Origin: Symbiodinium natans | Taxonomy: Eukaryota > Sar > Dinophyceae > Suessiales > Symbiodiniaceae | NCBI GenBank assembly: GCA_905221605.1 | Contig: CAJNDS010002512.1 | Span: 752,360-812,359 of the forward strand | Length of the DNA stretch: 60,000 nt | Reading direction: 5' to 3' | Program-made: the position numbers and the translations under genes | The notes under the pieces: generated by a model | Told to the model about the DNA's origin: nothing | The model's database searches: none | The model's input: only the letters and a program-made list of their open reading frames with translations | Shown: positions 52,330 to 60,000 of the stretch, piece after piece | Layout of the letters: every line of letters begins with the position of its first letter | How positions within the stretch are numbered: the first letter of the stretch is position 1

Positions 52330-52829
52330 TAGGGCTCAAAAACCCTGCCATATGAAAGTGTGCCCTCCAGGATCGAGGATGGCGCTGCCTGGTGGTGCCT
52401 CGCAAAGCCTGGGAGCGCTTGGCACCAGCCCCCCCCGGCCAGGGTCCCAAGGCTGGAGGACGTTGGACGGCTGTACTTATGATAAAGTTTTTGCATAACT
52501 GATCAAAATTGCATTTTTTCCGAGCTCTGCTTCTACTCTGACTGGTCCTTCGTGGTCTTATCTTATTCGCACTCCAATCGATCCTTGGAGGAAAACGTGG
52601 CGACATGTCTTACCTCGGTCCCATGCGCATCCATGCATAAGCCCTTCTCATGAAGTGCACAACTCCGTTGCCGCTTTCTGGGGCTTGGGATCCTACTCTT
52701 CGAGTTTTGGGTCTCTGCTTGTGCTCTTAGGGGGGTACGGGGTGGCTGAGTGTCCCATGACAGCTGGACGTGATAGAGCCATCGTCTATAACCCTTACGC
52801 ACTTGTACATATACTTTTCTACACTCTGA

Positions 52830-52997
52830 AAGAAAACTCAGCCCGCAGCGCCAGGCCCAGTATTTGCGAGCCTTGTTGGATGGCTTCCTGCCTACATTGC
52901 CGTTGCAGATCGCGCGGGCTGCTTGCCCCATGGAGATGTAGGGAGTCTGAAGCGGTGGGTTTCCGACATCGATTTGGATGAGATTTTTCGAGCCTAG
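52830..52997 (+). CDS. Last exon of unknown protein, with one frameshift
   Basis: One frame codes SPQRQAQYLRALLDGFLPTL and PLQIARAACP; the adjacent frame continues HGDVGSLKRWVSDIDLDEIF and RA to TAG at 52995. Restoring one C in the run of four at about 52925-52929 joins them. Helical and well formed as protein. The 5' border may be an acceptor at GGCCCAG (52860). Family not recognised. Confidence 0.4.
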   Translation, partial: KKTQPAAPGPVFASLVGWLPAYIAVADRAGCLPHGDVGSLKRWVSDIDLDEIFRA

Positions 52998-54827
52998 TTG
53001 GGAACGTGCGCCTGCAGGGTTTAGATCTTCGTAGATCTTCTGCTTAATTATTTCTCAACTCGAAGCCCAGCAACCCTGCAAGCCAGCATGTCAACATCCA
53101 TTGTGTGTTCAACATCTGCTGAAGGAGCAGCCAAAGAAGGTGCCTGCAGTGGGTGGCCTCGGAGCGAGCCCATCATCCACATCATCCACTTCTGTGAGAG
53201 CTTAGGGTGGCATGGTGTAGGACCCACGAGATCGCTTGCAGCGTGCTTTAGCAATGCGCAGTGCGCCTTGCCGAGCATGTGGCCGCGTGAGTCAGTGAGC
53301 ACAAGCACATAGCTGGCTGCACCCAGACTCCTGCTAAGACAGTGGGAAAGAAGGGAGCCGAGAGCCTTCTTTTGCTGTCTGGCCGCTGATGATTGGGGAC
53401 ATTCTTTGGATGTGTAGCTTCGGATTTCCCCGTCACTCGCACGCACACTTCACAACGCCTCACAGCCCCACAAACAACAACAACAACAACAACAACCTGT
53501 CTCCCTCTGCCGCGGCCACACCCCCACGAAAGTGCATGTCGATATTCATGGAAATAAATGGTTTAAATGGAGGTGCATTAGCCACCTTTTGTCTTCATAC
53601 CTGGCCGAGGAATGCAGACCTACTACTCATTCGTGCCAAGGAGGCGCCTGGATGGCATCACGAGCCCTCCATGCCTTCGGGATGCCTGTTCGGGGCGGCG
53701 TTGTGCAGAACTTCGGCTCAATCTGCTACTTTCCTGGGACCAGCTTCGTCTTCTTGAGTAGCGACATCCCTCCTGGCGGTTGCAGGCCGAAGAGCGATGC
53801 TCCAACGCTGAACGTCAGCTCGGCCAATATAGGCGCACATGCCGTGTGTTGAAATGGGTAGGCCGATAGTCTTTCAGGCACACGCAGGTGTGCACATGAA
53901 CATGTTGGTTGTTGCAATCCTCGGCGTGCATTTCTTGTAGTTTTTTCCTGTAAGCCTGTGCGCGTGGCAGCATATGCAATTCTGTCGTGACCGAGGTCCT
54001 TTGTCATTACGCGAATCCCTACCGTAAAGCAGTGGACCATCGCAACTTTGCAAACCCAGCATGGCAACAGGCTCAAGTTTTTTGGCGCTGACACGTGCTC
54101 CCGCCCTATGCCTGCAAAGGGCCAGCACAGTGTCCTTAGGTTAGGCGAGCGCGCCGCTCAATATTACACGAAACTTGCCAGCGGAAGCTAACCTTCGACG
54201 GCACTGCGAGCCCACTATCGTTTGTTGCTTGGAGGGTACGTGACGTGAACATGCCTGCGTCAGCCTTTTTTAGGACACAAGCCTTGTAGGGTTAGGACAG
54301 CTAGGCCTACACTGCCCTGTCAAGACATCCTCTGCAACCTCCGAGCCCCAATCTGACCCTTTGCCGGAAGTGGCCCTGCGAAGGCAGAATGAGAGGCTCC
54401 TCAAGGCTTCGCAGGCACGCAGCCCCAAACCCACACAGCGCCTTAAATTCTGAAGCCCAAGAAACGCTTCTTTTGTGCTGGGGGCCTAGCCTGAACAGCC
54501 TCACCTTGGACAGCCCAAGTGCAGCAGGCCATAGACATCAAACACAAGCACTCAACCCGTGCTTTGGGCCGGTGTCACGTATATATGAGTCTTAAGTTGG
54601 GTCGTTTTTACAAACTACGTAAGGCCAGGGATGAAGGGGGTAACTTTCTCATGTAGTTGCTACGTATGGTTCTTCATGATGGCACTGACATCAAGTCAGA
54701 GGATGCACCCCATGGACATCTCAATATTGCAAATTATTCTTCCTCGTGCTGTATCGCAGCATGACCTCGTCGGAAGACGTGTAATGTGGTAATGGTGAAG
54801 AAGCTAAAGGTCACATTAGTGTAACAG
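52998..54827. other. No firm gene; (CAA)n microsatellite
   Basis: A (CAA)n tract lies at 53471-53497. A minus-strand frame at 53048-53446 reads well in part (SLGAASYVLVLTDSRGHMLG) and a plus frame at 53640-53852 (GMPVRGGVVQNFGSICYFPG) also; neither could be bordered. From 53860 to 54827 nothing is seen. Confidence 0.35.
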
Positions 54828-55165
54828 AAGTACGAACACCAGACTAGCAACGAGTAAAGTCTGTTACAAAAACTGGCGGGTTGTAACGGAAACGATCTCC
54901 CCAAAACCGGAACAGAAAGAACGGGAGGGTGTAGCCGAAACCAACCTGGGACGGCACCGGAAACAACTGCGGGACGTAACAGAAACTAATTGCCCACACA
55001 GAGAAATGAAAGGCGAAGAACCCAGCCCTCATTGGGGTCGAGGGTTGAGGGGTTTAGGGTCGGGTTTCGAGTTTAGCTTTCCGTGTTGAGGGTTGAGGGG
55101 TTGAGGGTCTAGGGTTTCGGGTTTAGTTTTCCGTGGTTTCTGTTACATTTGGTTTCCGCTACACT
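54828..55165. repeat. GTAACGGAAAC tandem/inverted repeat block around TTTAGGG core
   Basis: Phrases of the type GTAACGGAAAC occur at 54883, 54931 (GTAGCCGAAACC), 54956 (ACCGGAAAC) and 54976 (GTAACAGAAAC), and inverted at 55136 (GTTTCTGTTAC) and 55151 (GGTTTCCGCTAC). Between them two 48-base copies beginning GAGGGTTGAGG (55040 and 55088) contain GGGTTTAGGGT- and GGGTTTCGGGTTTAG-like phrases. The block has the layout of a small element with inverted ends and a telomere-like core. Confidence 0.6.
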
Positions 55166-55471
55166 GTACCCCTTACCCATTCGCAACCTGCGCAGGAGGA
55201 GAAGAGGCAGCCTCACATGCACTGAGCCAAAGTTGTTTGTTGTCCACTGCGACGTGATGCAGAGTCATTCATCCTAGAGCATTAGGCATCAGCTGCAAGC
55301 TTGGCCAGTTTCGACTTAAATAAAGGGTATGTTACGTGTTTTCGCGAGCATGGAATATTACATGCAGGTTTGCATGTTGCATACAAGCCCCCTCAGAGAC
55401 TAGAGGGGCAACGTGCACATTAGGGTTGGGTGCGGTGCATGTATTTCATGTTCGGTGACAATATATCTGCC

Positions 55472-55492
55472 CGAGAGAGAGAGAGAGAGAGG
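55472..55492 (+). repeat. (GA)n microsatellite
   Basis: Ten GA dinucleotides in a non-coding stretch before the coiled-coil gene. Confidence 0.9.
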
Positions 55493-55698
55493 CACAAAAC
55501 ATGCACAATCACAATTCAATCTCGCACGGACATACGCTCACACAGGCATGCTGAGTACTTTCTCGTTGTGGAGCTTATCGCGCAGCAGCAGCTTTTTTGG
55601 AGAGGTCATGGTTCACGTCGGTGATGGGTGTGACACGTGAATAGCATGCGCACAGTTGGAGTCGGACCTTGCAGGTACTGTGTGATACTGTATTGCAG

Positions 55699-55726
55699 TT
55701 ACAAGCCGAGATCAAAACCAAATCAG
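55699..55726 (+). CDS. Coiled-coil gene, candidate micro-exon
   Basis: TGTATTGCAG acceptor, AAATCAG|GTACAT donor; 28 bases coding LQAEIKTKS. The phrase LQAEI returns in a later exon (NLQAEIAEELQQ at 56.8 kb), supporting a shared coiled-coil gene. Confidence 0.35.
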
Positions 55727-56220
55727 GTACATCACCAGGCGTCCCTAGTGATACCCTGAGGTCACATGAGCAGCTTTTCTGGAGCCTCCTTTGCTTCGAT
55801 CGCTTTGCTGACGACTATGCTGACTCCTCCCACCCGCACAACCAGCACAACCAGCACAACCCACACACGACCCCACCCCACAAGCCACGCGCCCCACACG
55901 CCCCACATGCTCCCAGGGCCCACGCGCCCCACTCGCGCGTTTGCTCGTGCAGTCAAGGCCCACAGTCCAAGTTCTTGGCACCTGTGCTTCAGGCTGCTTT
56001 GGATGTACGTGGAGGAAGCCCGCCAAGCAAACGTCCGGCTGATGGAGTCGGCCTCAGTCAGATTTTTTTTTTGCGAACGGCTGCATGGGGGAGGCTCAAC
56101 TTGAATTGCGCGTGTGCACGTGCGCTCGTTCGAACCCCCCACCAAGGATGGGGAAAGAGAGAGAAAGCGATTGAGCCAGTTGCATGATGTTTCATGATAC
56201 CCATGTTCCTTGTTTCCCAG

Positions 56221-56277
56221 GAAAAACTGGAGTCAAAGGACGCAGAGATCGTCTCCTTGCAGGAGGAGCTGGCGAAG
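56221..56277 (+). CDS. Coiled-coil gene, 57-base exon
   Basis: Acceptor TTGTTTCCCAG, donor GCGAAG|GTGCGG. It codes EKLESKDAEIVSLQEELAK, exactly 19 codons, phase 0 at both ends, a textbook heptad pattern (Leu/Ile/Leu/Leu at a/d positions with Glu/Lys at e/g). Too short to show up as an open frame with a Met, it is nevertheless among the most convincing exons here. Coiled coils mediate dimerisation in cytoskeletal, flagellar and trafficking proteins; the specific family is unknown. Confidence 0.6.
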
Positions 56278-56556
56278 GTGCGGGTTCGATACTTTGTCAC
56301 GGTGAAGAGGCCATGTGGTTTGAAGGGTTTTAGCTTAGTTTGATGTTTTTCGGGATCGTTGCGGGTGCGGACCCTCGCTGACAACCGGCGCAATGCGCAA
56401 TGTACCGACATGCCGCGACATGCCCCCGGCAATAGCTTTTCCAGTTGTTGCACATTCCGGAGCAGAGTATGGCATGCATGGGTTGTACTTGCCCCATCTG
56501 GCCACATGACCCCTTGAATGCTGGTTTGTTCCCATCTGCTCTTGGGCTTCATGCAG

Positions 56557-56598
56557 GCTGCAGAACGTGAGCAGGCGATGGTGATGACCTCCCCCAAG
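56557..56598 (+). CDS. Coiled-coil gene, 42-base exon
   Basis: Acceptor CTTCATGCAG; codes AAEREQAMVMTSPK, 14 codons, phase 0 at both ends if the GC-type donor after CCCAAG is used. Phase agrees with the preceding 57-base exon. Confidence 0.42.
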
Positions 56599-56785
56599 GC
56601 CATGTTCCTGCGTTGGTTTTTTTACTAAGAACTTTGATGTTCAACTTTGCTTTTGTGAAATTTGATGTTTCAGGGTTTGTCTTTTCCCAGTCTTTTCCGC
56701 TCATGTAGTGACTGTAGTGATTCAGTTCTTGATTTCCTCAGGTCCAGCCAATCCAAACTCAATGCAAGGTTTACCTTAGTTGCCA

Positions 56786-56832
56786 GTTTACGCGGCAATT
56801 TGCAAGCAGAAATAGCAGAAGAGCTACAACAA
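56786..56832 (+). CDS. Coiled-coil gene, candidate exon
   Basis: Acceptor TAGTTGCCAG, donor CAACAAG|GTACAG; codes LRGNLQAEIAEELQQ. Coiled-coil character and the shared LQAEI phrase link it to the upstream exons, but its phase differs, so another exon may lie between. A further open frame at 57182-57356 may follow. Confidence 0.38.
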
Positions 56833-57181
56833 GGTACAGACCGCGAAGAACTACTGCACAGCTCAACCTTAATGAAACCCTAAACGGACACATCAAGAAA
56901 TCAGAGCAATGAGGCACTCGGGTTGTTGGCCATCTATAGCAGCTGTTGGTTACATGTCCCAACGTGTCGGGCTGTGCTGTTGGATTTCGACGATCAGAAA
57001 CAGCAAAAGGGACCCGAAGCCCTACAGTACACCTGCTTTTGAAGAGGATTGTTCTCCTGAGCTCTAATGATGACATGAATTAGCCTGAGGGATAGCAAGG
57101 GTCTGCAGGGGACATTTCGTAGCCAGCTTGGTCAGCAAATCGGATACCTTTAGCTGTCCAAGCTAGCTTTGCTTTCTTCGG

Positions 57182-57356
57182 GAGGCAGCAGTGCGGCAAG
57201 CAGGGAAGAGGCCTGTGTCTGAAGCAGTGAAACAGCAGTTGATTTCCTCTCAATTTCCGTCCAACTTTTCTTGGCGATGGGTTTGGGGGATGTTTGGAGT
57301 TCGAGACCGTATAGACCTTTTAGTTAGGCACCCCTCGACCCAACATGTGTATTAAC
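57182..57356 (+). CDS. Candidate exon, unknown
   Basis: A Met-poor frame codes EAAVRQAGKRPVSEAVKQQL and ISSQFPSNFSWRW and stays open to TAA at 57354. A donor could lie at CGATGG|GTTTGG near 57286. On the same strand as the coiled-coil exons and possibly their continuation. Confidence 0.3.
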
Positions 57357-57725
57357 AGAGGCAAGCACTTTACTGTGCTGCACTCCGCTACTAGCACTGT
57401 ATACTACTAACATCGCGCCTTGGACAGAAGCCCTAAGCTCTGAACTGGAGTGGCTTGGACTCCAAACCTTATCCAGCTTGATCACATGTGCCGATTCATC
57501 CAGGGACTTGTCGGTTCAAGGCCACGGATCTCTGGTAGGCTAACCTGTCCAGGACCTTAACTGAATCTTTCTGCTGTTCAAACGGCTCTAGCGACCGACC
57601 TGGCAACTCAATCGCCGTCGAAAAGGGCCTGCAGTCCTGCAGCGTGTGCACAAGCGTCCCATTGCATGGCAGGATGGCTGTGATCAAGAAGAACATGGCG
57701 TGGGGCCTGGCTTGTGAGCGAGAAA

Positions 57726-57847
57726 ACGAGAGAGAGAGAGAGAGAGAAAGAAAGAAAGAACGAAAGAAAGAAAGAACGAAAGAACGAAAGAAAGAAAGAA
57801 CGAAGGCAAGAAAGAAAGAGAGAGAGAGAGAGAGAGAGAAAAGAAAA
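57726..57847 (+). repeat. GAAA/GA purine tract
   Basis: More than 100 bases almost purely purine: (GA)n, then (GAAA)n with CGAAA interruptions, then (GA)n again. Confidence 0.92.
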
Positions 57848-58091
57848 GTGAAAGGCGATGCACCCCCTCAAGATACAGAGTCACACCCCAAAAATGTCTT
57901 GACCTGATAGGGCCTTATGGGGCGTTGGGGAGGTTGCGTCAGGAAGGCTCGAACTGTTTAAGGGGCTTCAGGCGAGACATTCCCAGAGGGGACAAACGGG
58001 GGGAGGTCCAATGTGACCAAAGCAGGTGAGTTCCAGTCGCTAGATGCGGGAGCGGGGCAGCGCAGTAGCACGGGGCTCGCCCCATGCCCCA

Positions 58092-58195
58092 AAGAAAGAA
58101 AGAAAGAGAGAAAAGAAGAAAGAAAGAGAGAGAGAGCGAGAATAAAAATCAGGAGATAGAGAAAGAGAAAGAGAGAAAGAGATTGAGGGAGAGTT
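58092..58195 (+). repeat. GAAA/GA purine tract
   Basis: Second purine-rich tract, GAAAGAAAGA with GAGA and GATAGAG interruptions, about 250 bases after the first. Confidence 0.88.
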
Positions 58196-58287
58196 AGTTT
58201 GGGGTCCACAAGTCTCTGCTACCAATCACGGTAGCAAATGTGTGCTAGCGAGCAGCGAGCGCACACGACCTGCTGCTTGTAGCCGAT

Positions 58288-58410
58288 GAGCTTTTTGTCT
58301 CTCTCTCTCTCTCTCGCTCTCGCCGTGTCTCTCTCTCTCTCTCTCTTTCTCTCCGTCTCTCTCTCTCTCTCTCTCTGTCTTTCTGTCTCTTTGTCTCGCT
58401 CTCTCTGCCT
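58288..58410 (+). repeat. CT pyrimidine tract
   Basis: (TC)n with single G interruptions, i.e. the complement of the two purine tracts, 100 bases downstream. It can base-pair with either of them in a single strand. Confidence 0.9.
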
Positions 58411-58751
58411 TTTTTCAATCACAGCCCGTGCCCAAAACGCTGGCACCTGACATTTCATGGTCGAGTTCATAATATCATTGTCGCAGTCGAAAAGAGCACT
58501 ATGCGCACGTCAAATGTAACGTCTAAAGTTAAGTGAGTTAGACCAGGTCTCCGGCGAGAAGCTGCAATCTGACAAAGAGGCTTCTGGCGCGTCGTTTAGC
58601 TTCGGGCTGCTGTTCCCTACAGTAAAACAGTACAACCATGCTGTTCTCTCCTGCGTGCAGGGCTTAGAGGCTTAGAGGCTTAGAAGTGTGATCTTGGGCC
58701 TAAGCAGAGAGTGAGTGGCCACACTGACACCATTCACAGGACCCCTTGCAG

Positions 58752-58890
58752 CGGGGCATGGTTCCGCCCGTGCGAAAGCTGACGCTGAATCGAGCGGCTT
58801 GGCTCGAACAGGTTGTGTCCAGAAATCATGCAGACAACATGAGAATGGCATTCCTGAGAGAAGCAGCGCCCAGACGAGAAGCCCCGCTTT
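58752..58890 (+). CDS. Candidate exon, unknown
   Basis: After CCCCTTGCAG the frame codes RGMVPPVRKLTLNRAAWLEQ (exactly 20 codons to a possible donor CAG|GTTGTG) and continues convincingly with VVSRNHADNMRMAFLREAAP, so the exon probably extends to about 58890. Basic, helical; no family recognised. Confidence 0.36.
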
Positions 58891-58980
58891 CGGGTGACGC
58901 CCAGTTCGTTGCTGGGTTTATCTTTCGGTCAAGCATGCTTCCTAAATGAATTCCTTACCTTGCCCAGGAGAGCGGCCAGC

Positions 58981-59136
58981 CTAAAAAGACTGGTGGCAGG
59001 CCTGGGCCGATAGAGCGTCCACAATGGGTTCTTGCATTGCATGACCTGTCCTGGATCTGAGAAGATCCACGCTGCCCATTGCAACAAATGAAGGGTCCAC
59101 GTTGGGGTCCGTGAAGTCCTTGCATTCGAGCATGCC
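58981..59136 (-). CDS. Terminal exon of unknown minus-strand gene
   Basis: On the minus strand the acceptor CTTAATTCGCAG is followed by 51 codons and TAG: GMLECKDFTDPNVDPSFVAM, GSVDLLRSRTGHAMQEPIVD, ALSAQACHQSF. Length is a multiple of three from the acceptor, and codon character is strong. Another minus-strand frame over the same bases is judged a shadow. The upstream exons would lie beyond 59140 but the sequence there is repetitive. Family not recognised. Confidence 0.47.
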   Translation of the reverse strand, partial: GMLECKDFTDPNVDPSFVAMGSVDLLRSRTGHAMQEPIVDALSAQACHQSF

Positions 59137-59283
59137 CTGCGAATTAAGCAGCCAAAAAAAAGACAGTTAGCTCCAAAACTAAAACATCGTCGCATGGCCT
59201 CCTCGACACTGGTCTGGGTTGCGGGTGTGGTCCGTGGGGCACACATCCCATGTGGGCCGTGTGGTCATGCAGGGCGGGCAAGG

Positions 59284-59420
59284 GGGCCGCCCAGCTTGCT
59301 CCGTGCTCGCCCCAACCACAAATCCGCCTCAAACTGGGCTGCCCACTTTCCCTCCAACCACAGGTCTGCCCAAAGCTGGGCTGTCTTTGAAGCAGACTTG
59401 TGGCTGGAGCCAAAGCCGCA
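59284..59420. repeat. Tandem and inverted CCAACCACAGGTCTGC repeat
   Basis: CCCAACCACAAATCCGCCTC and TCCAACCACAGGTCTGCCC are direct repeats about 43 bases apart, each followed by AAACTGGGCTG or AAAGCTGGGCTG. GCAGACTTGTGGCTGG downstream is a near-perfect inverted copy of CCAACCACAGGTCTGC and could form a stem. Confidence 0.6.
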
Positions 59421-59449
59421 CCAAGGCGCGGGTAACGGGCGTGGAGAGA

Positions 59450-59592
59450 CCAAGTGGGTCAAGCGGGGCAAGCGGCAGAAACGGCTTATCAGCCCACACA
59501 GGGGCAAGTGAGGCAAGTGAGGCAATATCGTTTTCAACCAAAGGACCAGAGCAAGTGGGGCAAGCGGGGTAAGTGGCAGAAAACAGGTAGCG
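59450..59592 (+). repeat. Degenerate GGGCAAGYG repeats
   Basis: GGGTCAAGCGGGGCAAGCGG, GGGGCAAGTGAGGCAAGTGA and GTGGGGCAAGCGGGGTAAGT recur, with AGCGGCAGAAA or AGTGGCAGAAA closing two of the blocks. Confidence 0.65.
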
Positions 59593-59762
59593 ACCCACTA
59601 GATTAAATCAATGCAAGAGAGAACTTAAACGTCAGAACGACATGCAGCATCCACAATGGGGCTTCGGATGTTTAGATATGTGGCAGTAAAACTCTGAATC
59701 CACTCATCACCACGCCTGCTAAGCTGAATGCTCGCAGACTGCTTTCAGCCAGGAAATCTGCA

Positions 59763-59988
59763 ATGTCTCGGCCCTCGACTGCTCCAAATCAGGACAGCTC
59801 AGAGCTTCAGTCACAGAGAGGTCAAGGCTCATCAGGTTCTACAGCTGCAGTGTTGTGAGCTTCTTGTGCTTTTCACGTAAGTTTGGGGTTTGGTGGTACT
59901 GTTCAAGTTGCTTGCCACATATGCAGGAAGATGCTCGATTCCCAGCAGCCTCGAAGCTGCAGATCAGGATCACGACAACTTGCGAGTG
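59763..59988 (+). CDS. Possible first two exons of a gene leaving the window
   Basis: ATG at 59763 opens MSRPSTAPNQDSSELQSQRG, QGSSGSTAA, a disordered N-terminus, with a donor GCTGCA|GTGTTG at 59850. After the acceptor CACATATGCAG (59936) a second stretch codes EDARFPAASKLQIRITTTC to a strong GTGAGT donor at 59989. Phase 0 fits this join, although another frame of the second exon (SLEAADQDHDNLRV) also looks coding. The gene continues beyond the window. Family not recognised. Confidence 0.35.
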
Positions 59989-60000
59989 AGTGTAGGATGT

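Noticed and set aside
57608-58225. Frames of repeated Leu/Ser/Phe or Glu/Arg/Lys over the GA and CT tracts
   Set aside because: Simple-sequence artefacts.
1-60000. tRNA, rRNA, snRNA or riboswitch genes
   Set aside because: No conserved box pattern or rRNA-like block was recognised by eye; a covariance-model scan would be decisive.

Overview
The window looks like nuclear DNA of a dinoflagellate, most plausibly a Symbiodiniaceae-type genome. The evidence is: roughly balanced base composition; very low gene density with short exons scattered in long non-coding DNA; splice sites that include GC donors; many short TTTAGGG/CCCTAAA (telomere-type) motifs away from any chromosome end; and a protein repertoire (MORN repeats, EF-hand, IQ motif, SET domain, acidic coiled-coil repeats, organelle RNA-binding-like helical repeats) typical of that group. 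No bacterial operon structure, rRNA, tRNA, CRISPR array or intact transposase was recognised. The lineage is an inference; no marker gene proves it.

Layout. 0-6 kb: isolated candidate exons (best: an IQ-motif exon at 2511-2618) between degenerate repeats. 6.08-7.99 kb: about 28 copies of a 63-bp unit coding an acidic coiled coil in a frame without any Met codon, ending inside a telomere-like tract. 9.6-10.0 kb: an unknown minus-strand terminal exon. 11.0-12.9 kb: the clearest gene, a papain-like cysteine peptidase domain followed by MORN repeats, broken near its end by two apparent one-base deletions. 13-22 kb: mostly repeats. 22.07-23.15 kb: a 359-codon exon of unknown family. 24.1-24.4 kb: an EF-hand exon. 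25-34 kb: almost gene-free. 36.3-37.5 kb: a multi-exon unknown gene. 38.5-41.36 kb: a SET-domain methyltransferase-like gene whose central exon lies between two copies of a dispersed repeat. 41.8-43 kb: unknown exons. 45-46.6 kb: a multi-exon gene resembling helical-repeat organelle RNA-binding proteins. 49.6-53 kb: further unknown exons. 55.7-56.9 kb: a coiled-coil gene of tiny exons. 57.7-58.4 kb: long purine/pyrimidine tracts. 58.7-60 kb: exons on both strands and the start of a gene leaving the window.

Most protein-coding calls are single exons read by eye from open frame, codon character and flanking splice signals; exon joining is largely unresolved. At least five exon sets show what looks like a lost single base, so either the assembly has short-indel errors or several of these loci are decaying copies. 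Nothing ties neighbouring genes into a shared pathway.
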